DNA of 64,000 nucleotides from Chelonoidis abingdonii (lineage: Eukaryota > Chordata > Testudines > Testudinidae): positions 13,464,066-13,528,065 of the forward strand of contig NC_133770.1 of assembly GCF_003597395.2 (NCBI RefSeq), in the 5' to 3' direction. Position 1 is the stretch's first letter. The number at the start of each line of letters is the position of its first letter. The notes under the pieces were generated by a model that made no database searches, was not told where the DNA came from, and worked only from the letters and a program-made list of their open reading frames with translations. Both the position numbers and the translations under genes were made by a program. Of this stretch, positions 46,215 through 58,412 are shown in pieces.

Positions 46215-46446
46215 CTGTTTCATTGGGTTCATATCTTTCAATCAGGGAGAGTGCAGATTCAGGGACAGCACCCTCCTCCTGCTGCTTTTCTCGGAGGAAC
46301 CTCAGCAGGTTGTCCCTGGACATGATCCCTTCAGCACTGGAGTATTTTGCAAAGATCTCATCTATCTCTGCCCGCTCAGTCAGCATCTTGTAAAATGTCT
46401 CTATCTCCTCATCTTCCAAGGTCTCTGTCTTGGATTTGTCACACTG
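46215..46446 (-). CDS. PLCD1: PLCD1 exon 5: remaining EF-hand lobe
   Basis: Seventy-seven codons plus one base cover QCDKSKTETLEDEEIETF, then YKMLTERAEIDEIF, and end with SLIERYEPNET. This is the second EF-hand and the start of the degenerate second lobe that packs against the catalytic barrel. The acceptor could be read three bases later (TTTACAG|CAG or CAGCAG|TGT), so Gln at the junction could be lost by NAGNAG choice. Including it matches the human spacing IFRECD. The donor is ACAG|GTGGGT. Confidence 0.94.
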
Positions 46447-46648
46447 CTGTAAACATAGAGGGGAGAAGCAGTGAAAACCTTCTTTCCTTATAGCATATTT
46501 CAGCTGTAATCTGCACCAGCTCTAAACAGTGTAGAACACAAAATAACTGGAAAGTTATTTGCCGCCTAATGAGAAGCCCTTGATTGACGGCTCTTACTGA
46601 CCTATCCAGAGTCATTTTCTATCACTGAAACATCAACAGTTATTATCA

Positions 46649-46840
46649 GGGGCGGCTCCAGGCCCCAGCACGTCAAGCGCATGCTTGGGGCGGCATGCCG
46701 CGGGGGGTGCTCTGCCAGTCGACAGGAGGGCGACAGGTGGCTCCAGTGGACCTCCCGCAGGCGTCCCTGCGGAACCTGCGACCAGCAGAGAGCCCCCGTG
46801 GTGTGCCGCCGTGCTTGGGGCAGCGCAATGGGGCAGCGTA
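46649..46840. mobile_element. hAT element of the CAGGGGCGGC family, one end
   Basis: It starts CAGGGGCGGCTCCAGGCCCC and contains GCTTGGGGCGGCATGCCGCG and GTGGACCTCCCGCAGGCGTC, close to the element at 5627. The right end is lost where an ancient repeat begins. Confidence 0.7.
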
Positions 46841-46975
46841 ATTTGTATTACTGTAGCAACTAAGACCACTCATCATAGAACAGGACCTTGTTGTGCTCAG
46901 TGCTGTACAAACACAGAGCAAAAAGACCGTCTCTGCCCCCAGTAGCTTACAATCTAAGATAAGCCAAGATACAAC
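46841..46975 (+). repeat. Ancient amniote repeat, copy
   Basis: GTTGTGCTCAGTGCTGTACA and GACCGTCTCTGCCCCCAGTA, then GCTTACAATCTAAGATA, belong to the family at 18331. Confidence 0.6.
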
Positions 46976-47144
46976 AGCCGGAGACAGACAGACAGGGGAG
47001 TACAAGGAAACAATAAGTGAAACATGTATTAAGCAAGGAATGAAGGGACTGGCGTACAGCCAATTAAAGTCAATGGAAAGACTCCCGTTCACGTTAATGG
47101 GTTTGGGATTTGGCACTAAGAGACTAGCAAGCAGAGGCAGAAAG

Positions 47145-47705
47145 GCTCGTTGAAGATGTTCCATAAAAACTACTTTTGGATGGAAAATCTGGGTTTTCAG
47201 CAAAATGAGTTTTTTGGTGAAAAGTTCCTGCATTCTGTGGAAAGTTTTAATTTCTCCTCAGAAAAACAAATGCCCCCAAACCAAAATATTTTGATCCAGA
47301 TATCCTACCTTGGAGCCTCAGGGGAGCTGTAGTTCAGTTTCCTTGCGTCCCCAGTTTCCTCTACAGGTTGGGCTCCCCAGCTACACTATGTCTCCCATGA
47401 TGCATCACAACCAGAGACTCCCATGAGGCCACCACCTCCCATAAGGGGAGACTGGGATGCATTATGGAAGATGTAGCCCTTCCAGAAGCCTAGCTCATTA
47501 AGGAGAATGGGAGCATAAGGTATTCAAACTACAGCACCTCTGAGGCACTACGGCAGAATTTCTGAATGGAAAAGTTTCAGTTTCTGGTTCAAATACTTCA
47601 GTTTTTGATGGTTTATTAAAAGTCAAACTTTTCCATGAGAATTAATGAGTTTTCATCAACATTTCCAGTGGGGAAAAAGCCATTTTTCCTACCAGCTCTA
47701 GTTAG
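47145..47705. repeat. Possible palindromic element
   Basis: GGAAAATCTGGGTTTTCAGC near the left and TTTTCATCAACATTTCC plus AAAAAGCCATTTTTCC near the right are loosely inverted. Ends and target duplication were not found. Confidence 0.3.
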
Positions 47706-48043
47706 CAGCTGACTAGATGTGATATAATGGTTGCCCTTACAATTTTCACAATGTTGCCTCTGCAAGCAATATTACAGCAGTGATCCCTATCCCGCCATAA
47801 TGTTAATTACTTTGGTAGGATTTTTGTTGGTAAATATTTTAATTAACTAAAGGTCAAACAAAACAAACTGTAATGGAAAACCTGGGCATACATCAAAGTG
47901 GTCGCTTAAGACACAGAGTCTCTTACTAGGACTGAGAGATTTTTGGTGCAGGTTTCTCTATACCTAGCTTATCAGTTGATGCCTAGATATTTTGATGACT
48001 GGCTCTCTATAAATATCTAATATAGACAGTCAGCTCTTCCATA

Positions 48044-48172
48044 GCTGAGGATCTGGCCCACTGAGGTCAATTAAGTCTAGATGGTCTTTCAGGTGGGACT
48101 TCTTTGAAAACCTAAGTCCTGCCCTCTCTGCACAGATCTCAAAATTCCCATAGTACTTGGTTTGCCCCAAGG
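48044..48172. repeat. Unclassified duplicate pair, copy 2
   Basis: See 44803-44930; same orientation, about 3.2 kb away. No coding potential. Confidence 0.7.
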
Positions 48173-50008
48173 TCCTTGGCCAAAAAAGGTCCCATCCCCC
48201 AGCCTTGAGTGCTGTAGACCACCCTGTGTGCCATTTGGTGGTCACCTCCCACTTCAGAGGTAGCAACCTTTCAGGGGCTCTGTACGTGCATAGTACTTTG
48301 TACTGGCTCTGAGATCCCTCAGGATGGTAGACACAGTATAAATGCAAGATATTGTTATAGCCCTGATTCCTAGAAACAAAATGCACATTTCAGTTTAACC
48401 AACCATCCTGTTAGGACTCAAGCCAAGCACTGCTAATCACATACAAGACAATCATGATGCCCCTGAGGTTTCCTCTAGCAAGATGATAATGAGGTCTTTG
48501 GAGCACTGATATTATTACTCCCTATGGAAAGTCACCACTGGAACACTTTGGGAGCCATTGGGCTGCCTAGTTATGAACCAAACTAAACTATCCAGCGGCT
48601 CATTGCATTCTACAAGTCAAAACGATGATCTCACAACTGGCATGATCAAAGTGACAGAGGTGGGCTTTATTCACCTTAATGACGAGAGAAGCTGAGAAAG
48701 TGGCCTACACACATGCTGTTTCTCCTGACATGCGTAGTAATTTATAAGGACACCCTCTACATAGCTGTCAACTTATTTGCTTTTTTAGTTTAATATTAAG
48801 GTTGTTAAATGGTTTTTGCAGATGCATGTTAACACTATGCTGTATGATACAGATGGTGTCGTTACAAGTTTATAATGTTTTTTGTTTTCTGTATTCTGAT
48901 GTGTGCATTGAAAAGCATAAAAACAATAAAAATGTTAATCCAACAAGATAGTTTTCTACACTCTTGAAGCAATTATTTTGCTTGCTGCTGTCTGTGTCTA
49001 TACCATCCTGTGGTGTCAGCTTGGTAAAGCTTGTCACCTAAGCAGCGTTAGATTTGTTGAATTCTTGGAGAAGAGGCACAAAGACAAATGCAGACTGGTG
49101 ATTGTGAGGATTTGGCCAATGACGCTCTTTCCTTTGAGACAGAACTGAGCCAATGCCCGAGTATGGCTGTATGGAGGTTTGTGCTGCGGTAAGGGCCACC
49201 TCTTGGAAGCCTGGCCATTAGTGGTCTTTAGACAGACTTCACTGCCCTTTCCAAAAGAACAGGGGTGCAAGTGCTGCCATCGTGGCCAGATTCCAGTTTG
49301 GGCTGCTCTGTGTGTGAAAACATGTTCTCTGAGTTTGACCTGTATGGCATGGTCTCCTCACTTTGGGTTTGAATGAGCCCCAAATGACAGAGAGAATCTT
49401 GGTCCAAACTGCTCGGTTTTACTTGGCTTTGATGCATCCTGACACCCTGAATCAGACTAAGTTTGCCAGAAAGAGTGGGGAAACTTTGTGAAGAAACAGC
49501 TGAGATCAAGTTTGAAATGAAATGCACAACCAGGTGAGTTTTATGTGGCTTCTGGTTTCATTGGAGACGTTGTACCCAGGTCTACTTAGAACTTATAGAG
49601 GGACCACAAAGGTATGGGAGGCCACCTTGATGGAAAACAGGACTAATTTAGGAAAATACCCTTATAGCCATTGTCTGACTGATCGATCATCCTTCACTAC
49701 TGTGCCTGTACAAAGAACAGCACATTGCTACATGAACCAACACTGTCAAGTGCTTAGTCTCTATTTATAGCTTTAATTCATTGAGCTCAATGCTCCCCTA
49801 TGCAGGAACTGAAATGCCTCAAATCTCCACTCCCAGAGTTTCCTTCTAATTATTCCATTGAGGGAGGAGGTTAGGAAGTGGCAGGGAATTATGCTCCCTA
49901 GATCTGTCAGAGACAAGTGTGTCTGTGTGGACGTCTCTCATTTCTCCACTACCAACCCCCTCCCCGCCTCCCCTGGAGCCCCCACAGAGCACATGCTCTG
50001 TGAGAGCA
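48173..50008. other. Intron between exons 4 and 5, no named feature
   Basis: An AT-rich stretch near 48780-48945 contains AAACAATAAAAATGTTAATC, which looks like the end of a transcript or retroelement but lacks a poly(A) run. Nothing else recognised. Confidence 0.35.
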
Positions 50009-50140
50009 GTTTATTATCATTACTGCCATTTGCATTTCAGCTGCACCTACAGGCCCCAGGTTAGGTCCCCATGGCTAGGTGCTGTACGCACACACAGTGA
50101 AAGATAGTCCCTGCCCCACAGAGCTCACAGTCTGAAAGCT
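50009..50140 (+). repeat. Ancient amniote repeat, copy
   Basis: TTTATTATCATTACTGCC, GCTAGGTGCTGTACGCACAC and CCCTGCCCCACAGAGCTCAC belong to the family at 18331. Confidence 0.6.
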
Positions 50141-51937
50141 GTTCTTCTGGGTGCTCCCTGACGGCAGCTGCTCCAAGAGGAGTCCCCCCAGAGGAGCAGG
50201 CCTGGTCCACCATGTGGAAAAGGAAGGAAGCATGTTACTGCAGACAGAGCTTGTGTTTATGCAGCTTTATTCTGGGGGTTCTGCAGCAAGAAATCGGTAG
50301 AGATCTGCTGGCCAACCTCCCCCTGGATCTGTGTGGCACTCCCACACAGAGAGGTCTCCACAGATCTAGGGTTAGGAGAGCACAAAGAGCTGGCATGTCT
50401 CCTTTCTATGCAATCCCCAGCTAGGACCTGCAGTCTGAGGCTCCCCAGTAGAGCCCTGCAGTGGGACTGGGGTCCCACAGGATCCACTGCCATAAGAGCG
50501 GGAGCAGGTAAAATGTACTTTGTTGCGGTTGGGATTGGGTGGGCAAAAAAATCCTGACTGTGGTAATTTGTGGAAAATACTAAATCTCTCGTCGATTTGT
50601 CAAAATAGAATTTCAGCAATGGAAAGCAAATTTTTCTTTTCTCTTTTTTTTAGAAAAGGTTTTAATACTTAACTTTAAGCAAGGGATAGAAAGAGAGCTG
50701 ATGTTTCATAACAGGAGTTAAAAAAATTTTTACACGGTTTAAGCAAGATTTGTTTTATTTTTTTAGTGGTAAGAATTGTGTCTGAATTCTGTTTATATAT
50801 AGAATAGATTAATTGATCTGGGGGTTTTTTTGTTTGTTTTTAGTAGTGTGGAGGAATCTGTCTCTCTTGCGGGATCAAAGGTTTCTGTGGGTGACCCGTG
50901 GGTACTGCGGGGGCGGGACAGGCGCAGGATTTAAAAAATAGTCCTGCATAGGGCTCTACTCCCCAGCCCTCCACTTGCAGAAGCAGAGGGGAGCATCAGA
51001 ACCACTACTGGGTTTCGATGACTGTGTGCGCTTTTACCATTTAGTAGCATTCTGAAGGGAAAGGAACAGCTCTTTCGGACACTGCCCACTTCAGGGAAGT
51101 TAAGTGACAGATGTGATGAGGGCCTAGAAATCAATCCAATGGGCTTTAGCTCATGCAAGCAGGAAGGCTGGGTTTTAGGAACACTAAAAACTCAACAACT
51201 CAGGACTTCTTGTGACCGTCATTACCTTCCCATTGGCTTCGCCAGCAAGTTGAAGCTCAAGAAATTAGTAGTGAGTATCCCTGAGCCGAGTTCATGTTTT
51301 CTTGGCTCATTAACTGCTCCAAGCCAGTGTACAGGGTTGCATAACTATCATGATTGTATTCCTTTAATTCACACTTTCCCCTGCCTTGTATAACTTTCCT
51401 TGATTTTACAGAAGCCACTTGGTATTTTACTCCACTGTGTTAGGGTGAGTGACTATAGCAGAACTTATTCCATGGGGGACTAAAGTTTTTGGCGTGTAGT
51501 CGTTATACTCTGAAGTCCTGACCCACCAGTGCCAAAGGGCACCTGCTCTCTCTCTGATCTTACCCATTTATCTCGCATTATCCATATCAATGTCTGATCC
51601 TTCTCCGCATCCCCCTCCGTTCTTGGACTCAGTTATACCTTTGGGACATAGCAGCTCTCACAGTGGGTGCCCCATTCACCATGGATGGAGTTTTCAAAAC
51701 GCACTCAAGATTGGCCCAGCTCTGCTCCTACTGGAGTCAATGGGAGTATGACCATTGATTTAACTGGGAGCCCAGTTAGGCCAACAACTTTGAAGATCCT
51801 ACGGCACATGCACAATCCTCAGTCAGCACGTTGAGAGTTTGCCTCTGCTTAAGTCTCCAGCCAGTTGGTGTGAGGTTCAGGGACTGTGACCCCAAGCCAG
51901 CCCATTCGCTCCCATGCCAATTGTGAATTCTCCTTAC

Positions 51938-52067
51938 CTGAAAGATCTGCTTGGCATAACTGTCATCCATTTGAATATTCACTTCTCTCAGGAAGCTCTT
52001 GAGCTCTTTAAAGCTCATCTTGTTGTCTTTGTTCTTATCGGCTTTCCGCAAGCAGGAGTGAATCCAG
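51938..52067 (-). CDS. PLCD1: PLCD1 exon 4: end of PH domain and first EF-hand
   Basis: The exon completes a split His codon and encodes 43 residues starting [16 protein letters not shown]. The 12-residue loop [12 protein letters not shown] has acidic or polar residues at positions 1, 3, 5, 9 and 12, typical of a calcium-binding EF-hand. The acceptor is GCTTGCAG and the donor CAG|GTAAGG, ending in phase 0. The text is nearly identical to human PLCD1 from memory, which is the strongest single argument for the delta 1 paralogue. Confidence 0.95.
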
Positions 52068-52159
52068 CTGCAAGCTGATGTAAGGAAATCACTCCAGATC
52101 GATTCCTTCCCCCATCCATCATCCCTCCCCCTGGGAAAAAAAACTCACCTAGAGAGTCT

Positions 52160-52233
52160 GGGCCAGGTCTTCAGCTGGTGTCAATGAGCATGGTGCCATC
52201 AAGCCAGTTTACACCAACTGAGGATCTGGCCCT
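52160..52233. repeat. Palindromic MITE family, copy 5
   Basis: GGCCAGGTCTTCAGCTGGTG and CACCAACTGAGGATCTGGCC are inverted halves, the best-preserved hairpin of the family here. It lies about 95 bases upstream of the exon 4 acceptor. Confidence 0.65.
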
Positions 52234-53352
52234 CTGTTTTTAAAGAGCATGTTAAGAGTTGCTTAGGTGGCAGCAGAGCACTCTGTCACATAGATCTCTC
52301 CTCGGCCGGGGGCTCCTTTCACCTACTGGGAGTGGGGAAAACATTATTTGCTCCACAATTGCTTCTTGTCCCAGCTGAATCACAAAACATTTTTGCAAGA
52401 GAATGAGCCCTGCCTTCAAGGCCGTTAACAGGGGCTTGAGGGTGAGGGAAGGAGGGCAAAGAGCTCCCAGAAGGCAAAACTGATTGTTTGCTGCATGGAT
52501 AGGTGGGATTTGATCGAGATCCAGTATATTAGCTAACATTTAGTTGGAGCTGGGGAAGATGCTAAAGAACCTATGCCTGGATATTGGGAAAAGATTCCTC
52601 AGCAGAAACATTACTGTTCATCTTGTGAAAGCTATATGCTGTCTACTCTGGTATATACTTGAGGATCTGTCCCTATGTTTCTTACCATTTGTTTAAAAGT
52701 AGAACTGGTGCAGCTGGTAGGTTCCGACGTTCCCTTGTAAAACACATAAGATATATATCACTGTAGTCTACACTACCCTAACATTTCAGCTTACAATGTT
52801 ACTGCACTGTTTCAACTGATTACAATAAAATATCTGCAATTTTTTAAAAGAATGATGCTCAGGAAATTTCCACTGGCATTCCTATGTCTTTTCTGGAAGA
52901 TTATGTCAGACTGTTAAATATCTTGGTGTTTTTTCAAAATAGGAATGGCTATTACTGCAGCAGAGCACCGTATTTCTTTCTGCTAGTTTAATCATCAAAT
53001 GAATGAGGTCTTCAGGGAAAGCATTCTATTTTTAAATTAGGAAAATTATCAAACTAAGATCAGGTCATCAAATCTCTATGGATGTAGTCCTCACTGCCAT
53101 AAACAGGACTAAGACAGAAGGCACCGTTTCAAAAATCATTCCAAAAAGACTAAAAAATCCCCATTCTGGGAGATGAGGGCCTGAGCTAGAATATAATTAA
53201 CTGACCCTAAGGGACAATACACAATATTTTAACCGGGCCCATCATATTTTCCCTGAGAAAAAAAAGATGTTTACAGATACCAATAGCGTCCGCAGTGGTA
53301 ACCCTTAATATGTGAATATTTACCTACAATTGCCACATTTGTATCTAAAGCA

Positions 53353-53480
53353 GTGGTTCTCAACCCCGTTAGCATTGTAGTGCTCTGTGTGTTATGTGGG
53401 CCACATCCACACAATACATATGCTACCTGTATGGCTCTGAGAATGTCACATGGGCTGCTGGAAAAGTTATGATTTGCTAA
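53353..53480. mobile_element. hAT element end, partial
   Basis: It starts CAGTGGTTCTCAACCCC; no matching right end was found, so the copy is truncated or too diverged. Confidence 0.45.
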
Positions 53481-53536
53481 ATATGATAAGCTTATTTATA
53501 TGCATGTATCATCTTTGTATCATGAATTATAAATCG

Positions 53537-53625
53537 TAGAATCATAGCAGTTAGGGTTGGAAGAGACCACAGGAGGTCATCTAGTCCAACCCCCTGCCCA
53601 AAGCAGGACTAACCCCAACTAAATG
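53537..53625 (-). mobile_element. CR1 LINE 3' end, antisense
   Basis: AGAATCATAGCAGTTAGGGT and GGAGGTCATCTAGTCCAACC are the reverse of the CR1 terminus. Confidence 0.8.
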
Positions 53626-54640
53626 TGTGTGCTATATCTGCATCTCAAACTTGTGCTGTTTCTGGGTGACACTCCCACACAGATTGGCATCAGCACTATC
53701 CAGCCTGCTTACTGACCCATCAAGGGCAATCAGTTGTACAAAGAACCCATTATGAGAAGCCAGAGGCTATGCCCACGAGTCACCAGGACATGTAGGGACA
53801 CGCCTGTGGACTGGGGACTCCAAGTGCTTTTCCATGTCCACGTCCTGTGAGCTTCTGTTTGGGACAGAGGATGTACATGCCACCACGCTAGCAAAGGATA
53901 TAAACAGGCAGCTACATAATCTCCATTTTGTCTTCAGTCCTGCTTTCTACCTCAGGAGTAACTTCTCTACAAACTGAAACTTTGAATAAAGGACTGACAG
54001 ACCCATCCAAGCACTGGATGTGTTCCAAAGGGTCTTTACAAGCCAGCAAAGTGAACAACGTTGCTAAGAACTTGATATATGGACTCTGAACTCACAAGTA
54101 TGTATCTTATTGCTTTGACCATTTAACAGCTCTCTTTTGTTCTTTTCTTTGTTTGTATAATAAACTTGTCATTTTAGATACTAAAAGGATTGGCTGGCAG
54201 TGTGGTATTTTGGGTAAGATCCAAACTAGTACTGATCTGGTAATGTGACTGGCCCTTTGGGGATCCGAAGAACATTTTGTACAGTGAATAGAGTTTTAAA
54301 TAATTTCTCACTGTATTTGACCTAGGTGCTGATCGGGAGCCAGAGACTTGAATGTAATAAAGGGAGCTGTGTGATTTCTTTTTTCCAGCTTCTTGATAAC
54401 CAGTGTGTGGGATCAAGAGCACAGTTTGTGACTGGTTGGTGAACTATAGTGTTAATCACCAGTTTGGGGTGAATCTGCTCTCTTTTTTGCAGCCTGCCCA
54501 CACCTTGGCATTTTCAGTGTGGGCTACGCTAGGCACCTTGGGTCAAAACGCAGACCCACAGGAGGATCTAGGAATGCAAGAGATTGTGAACTACTTTTGT
54601 TCTGCTCCTGGAACAAATCCTATCTAATTTAGCTGCTAGC
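53626..54640 (+). mobile_element. Possible LTR-type repeat (solo LTR-like)
   Basis: The stretch has a possible promoter box GGATATAAACAGG near 53898, a polyadenylation-like TAATAAACTT near 54160 and a following text GATACTAAAAGGATTGGC. No gag, pol or env frame is present. I believe this text recurs in turtle genomes, but cannot verify it and cannot place the ends. Confidence 0.35.
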
Positions 54641-55794
54641 GCAGCATAAGGCTACATGAGACTAATTACACCTGCTGTTTGTTGCTTTCAAATCCCTTTT
54701 TTCTAAAATGCTTAGTTCCAACTGCTAAATAAAAACACTGTCTTTTTCAGAAGACCATTTCTCACTATATCACTGATCGCATATTTCTGAAGGGAGGAAA
54801 TGCAGGTACCAGAAACCCAGTCAGACCCGCGGGGCAATAAGCAATTGGTATACACAGTGCAGTGTATCTGTGATGAGGTGTTCACCCCAAACAGGACTGA
54901 AAAGGGTTAAAGTCTAGTAACATATGTACCTGGAACAAGAGCCAGGGAGGAAGGTATTGATAGGAAGCAGGTTCAGCCAGGGCCTATAAAGACAGGAATT
55001 TGGCAACAGGAAGTGGTAGGAAGCAGTCCAGGGAAGGAGCAGTGAGGGCTGGGAGGATAAAGCACAGAACTGGTAAGATGAGGTTCCCCTACCAGCCACT
55101 GAAGGAGTGGCACCTGAGGCAGTGAATGGGAAGACTACCTAGGACTGCTGAGGGTAACACTTTGATATATCCCGAATGGGAGGACACTGAGTAATCTAGC
55201 TGGAGGGCTGAGTCATGAAGAGAATGCTGCATTTCCTGGGATGAGAGAGAGAGAGACGGTGTGACAGCATGCGACCACAGGAAGGGGTGTCAGACTCGAG
55301 ATTAATCCTTAAAGTGACCAGGAGGAGGCACCAGACAAGCAGTGACTGGTGCCACCCAACACAGTACCTGAGTCCCAGTCCAAAAATAGAAGATTTGCAA
55401 GGTTCCACCCTGAGAGAGGTGAGGACAAGATGCCAAACACTCAGAGAGACTAGAAAGGGGGCAGAGACACAGCTAACCATCTAACCACAATGGTCACACA
55501 ACCATTTAATGGTAGAGCCTCAAACACAACTGAAGACTTCCTGGGCCTCATCTTCCCTCTGACATATCCCTCATTTCAGTCCCAAGGGTAACTATGTTCC
55601 CTCACTTCTGTTCTTAAAAATGATTTACATCAGAAATAAAGAATCAAGGATCAGAGAGATCACATAGAAAGCATCACTCATGCTAAATGGATGAATCCTA
55701 CATTAGAAGTGTCCTGCATAGCTAATTGTTTGTGCTCTTCATTTTGGATCTTTGTCACATATTGCATCCTAGGTTTGGGCCTTAGCAGGTTGAG
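54641..55794. other. Intron, probably another dispersed repeat at 54860-55480
   Basis: The purine-rich text includes GGCCTATAAAGACAGGAA (TATA-like) and CAACAGGAAGTGG. It may be LTR-derived, but I see no structural proof. Confidence 0.25.
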
Positions 55795-56470
55795 ATTGGG
55801 TTGCTCGAGTGGTTGGGGCACTAGCCTGTGACTAGGGAGACCTGGATTTGATTTCCTCCTCTGCCACAGACTTCTGTGTGACCTTGGTCAAATCATGTAG
55901 CCCAGGGGTCCCCAATGCGGTGCCCATGGGTGCCATGGCTCCCACGGGGGCATCAAAATGCCCCTGCGTCCTAGCCGGCGCTGGAGCATCCACCGAAATG
56001 CCACCGAAGTTCTGTGGCATTTTGGCGGTGACGCCTCTCAATGACGTTGCTTGCTGCTGACAAGCAGCGTCATCAAGAGGCCTCGCCCCTGAATTTCTGC
56101 AGCATTTTGGCGGCGGCGCCTCTGGATGATGCCACTTGCTGCCGACAAGCGGCGTCATCAAGAGCCATTGCCCCCGAATTTCTGCAGCATTTTGGCGGTG
56201 ACGCCTCTGAATGATGCCACTTGCCGCCGACAAGTGACGTCATCGAGAGGCTTCGCTGCCGAAATGCAGCAGAAATTCGGTGGCATTTCGACAGATGCTC
56301 CACCGTTGCCACAGTCCTTCGTCTGGCACCTGCCAGACGAAAATGTTGGGGACTACTGACATAGCCTTTCTGGGCCTCAATTCCCCATTTGTGAAATGGG
56401 GCTTATAGCACTGCCCTACTTCACAGGAATGTTGTGAGGATAAATATGATAAAGAATGAAGTGCTCAAAC
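55795..56470 (+). mobile_element. MIR/CORE-type SINE split by a hAT insertion
   Basis: Left part GGTTGGGGCACTAGCCTGTG and GTGTGACCTTGGTCAAATCA; right part, after the insert, GGGCCTCAATTCCCCATTTG and TGTTGTGAGGATAAATATG. The two halves are contiguous in the family order once 55903-56358 is removed. Confidence 0.8.
55903..56358. mobile_element. hAT element with three ~85-bp tandem units, 456 bp
   Basis: Ends CAGGGGTCCCCAATG and TTGGGGACTACTG are inverted. Flanks ATGTAGCC (55895-55902) and ACATAGCC (56359-56366) match at 6 of 8. Units near 55996-56091, 56092-56175 and 56176-56260 share GCATTTTGGCGG and GACAAGNNGCGTCATC. CpG content is high compared with the surroundings. Confidence 0.82.
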
Positions 56471-57626
56471 ACAAGGGGGATGGGGACCATTTAAGTATCT
56501 AGGAGGGATAGAAAGCTATGGCTTTCATTCCTGTCTGAACAAGGAGACAATATTGTCTCATTGCCCTTTTAAAGAATCTGCTGGCTCCTGAGGCTACCAT
56601 CTTCCACTAGAAGCTAAGGAAGAATGACTGAAGAATTCTAAAGCATCTAGTGAATTTGTTCAAATCAGAAATTCAGGGGATGTGATTCCAAAGCAGGGGG
56701 AAAAAAAAAAAAACCAAAAAGCAAAGCTGCTTCATTTCTTACAGCTTAGATTGAAAGTTCCCATCTATTCTATGGACCAAAGTCATCCCAGGCAAAACTG
56801 TGTGCAGCTTCCACTGAAATCAATTAAGCTATGCCTGCTTGCTCTAGAGCTGAACTGGACTGTTAATCAGGCACTACTGTATATATAGAAGCAACAAAAA
56901 CCATCTGTCAAGTACTTGATTTTATTCCATGTTCATATCTTTAAACTGGGGTGGCAAGCATGGGAAAATGTACTGCAGAGAACAACCCTGCCCTGGCAGG
57001 GGGAAGAATGGACCAAGGGGCCCCAACACTTCTTTCCTATCTATCTGTATTGATATATATGATGCCCATTTCTTTTCACGAAACTTTCACATCAAACCAC
57101 ACTTCCAGGCACATCCACTGAAGAAAGACTAAGTTTAAATTCCAGGCTTTAATTAAACATCAGCAAACCTAAAATGAGAATTTTACTGTTCTGTAATTCC
57201 AGGTTGGGTTAGACTGATAGTAACTGTCCCAGACTGGACGCCAAGAGTCCACCATAATTATTCTTCCAGAAATACTGTTTGCCTCCCCACCTCATTTAAC
57301 TTGGATTCTGACTAGGAGTTAAAGAGAGAGAGGCATGTTTCCACTTTGGAAATTGCAGCCTTTGCTCCAAACAAATGTTATTGTTATTTAGATACAATCA
57401 TCTCTACTCTTAGACAGAAATAGTTCAGTGGTTTCAATTACACATGCTCCAGAGGCGGCTTTTTTGTAGCTATGACTCCGACAGAGGTGGTGGTGGAGGG
57501 GTGCAGTCATCACAGATATTAACTAGAATGAAAACAGCCAGGCAAATATTATTTCTGGCAGCCCCCCACCCCAACCATGGGCTTCTCCAGAAAGGAAGGC
57601 TCTAGAAGGCAATAACTTTCATGAGC

Positions 57627-57822
57627 CCTAGTGAAGGCCCCCCACCCATGAGTACCAACAAGGCATAGAGGAGCCAATGCAGCGAGATGGTGGCCACCAA
57701 AGTGAAACCTAGCAGTGAGATGGTGGTTTGGCTCCATGTGGGAGCATGAGGCACAGTGCAAGAGGAGTGGCTGAACTGAGTTAAGAAGGGAGCTAAATTT
57801 GGGGGTCAGTCCAAGCGGTGAG
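57627..57822. repeat. Local direct duplication, unit 1
   Basis: CCTAGTGAAGGCCCCCCACC through GAGCTAAATTTGGGGG resembles 58215-58412 in the same order and orientation, diverged by substitutions and indels. Confidence 0.65.
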
Positions 57823-58214
57823 GAAAGTCTCAACTGAAGTGGGGATGCCAAAAATGTTTGGGAAACAATGGCCATCCCTCCTCAGAGTTCAGGGCACACC
57901 CTGATCACTAGCTGGGGACAGGAAGAAATCCTGGTGATCCCATATTACATGATACAGTATAATAAATTCCCTCTCCCTATGCTATGATATTCTACAATAT
58001 TGCAGCTAGGTGCAGCTTGGGGTTTCCATCTGCCTCTGAAACATCTGGCCTTGGTTGCTATTGAAGACAGGAAATCTTGTCTGGTCCACTATGACAATTC
58101 CTATAAGTATGGGACGGACTAGCTAACATCCAGGTATAGAGCCCTCCAGCCTAAGATGCTGGGGCCAGCACCAGAACCTCTGGTACATCCAGAGGTTATG
58201 AAGGAGTAGAAAGA

Positions 58215-58412
58215 CCTAGTGAACGTCCCCCACCCATGAGTGACAACAAGGCACAGAGGAGCTAATATAGCAAGATGGTGGAGACAGAGGAGAAAGTACT
58301 GACCTAGCAGTGCGTTGGCTCCAGATAGGAGCACAAGGCACAGTGTGAGAGGAGCAGCTGAACTGAAATAAGGAGAGAGCTAAATTTGAGCTTTGCTGAC
58401 CAGGCAGTGAGG
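58215..58412. repeat. Local direct duplication, unit 2
   Basis: CCTAGTGAACGTCCCCCACC through GAGCTAAATTTGAGC. No coding frame is conserved between the units. Confidence 0.65.
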
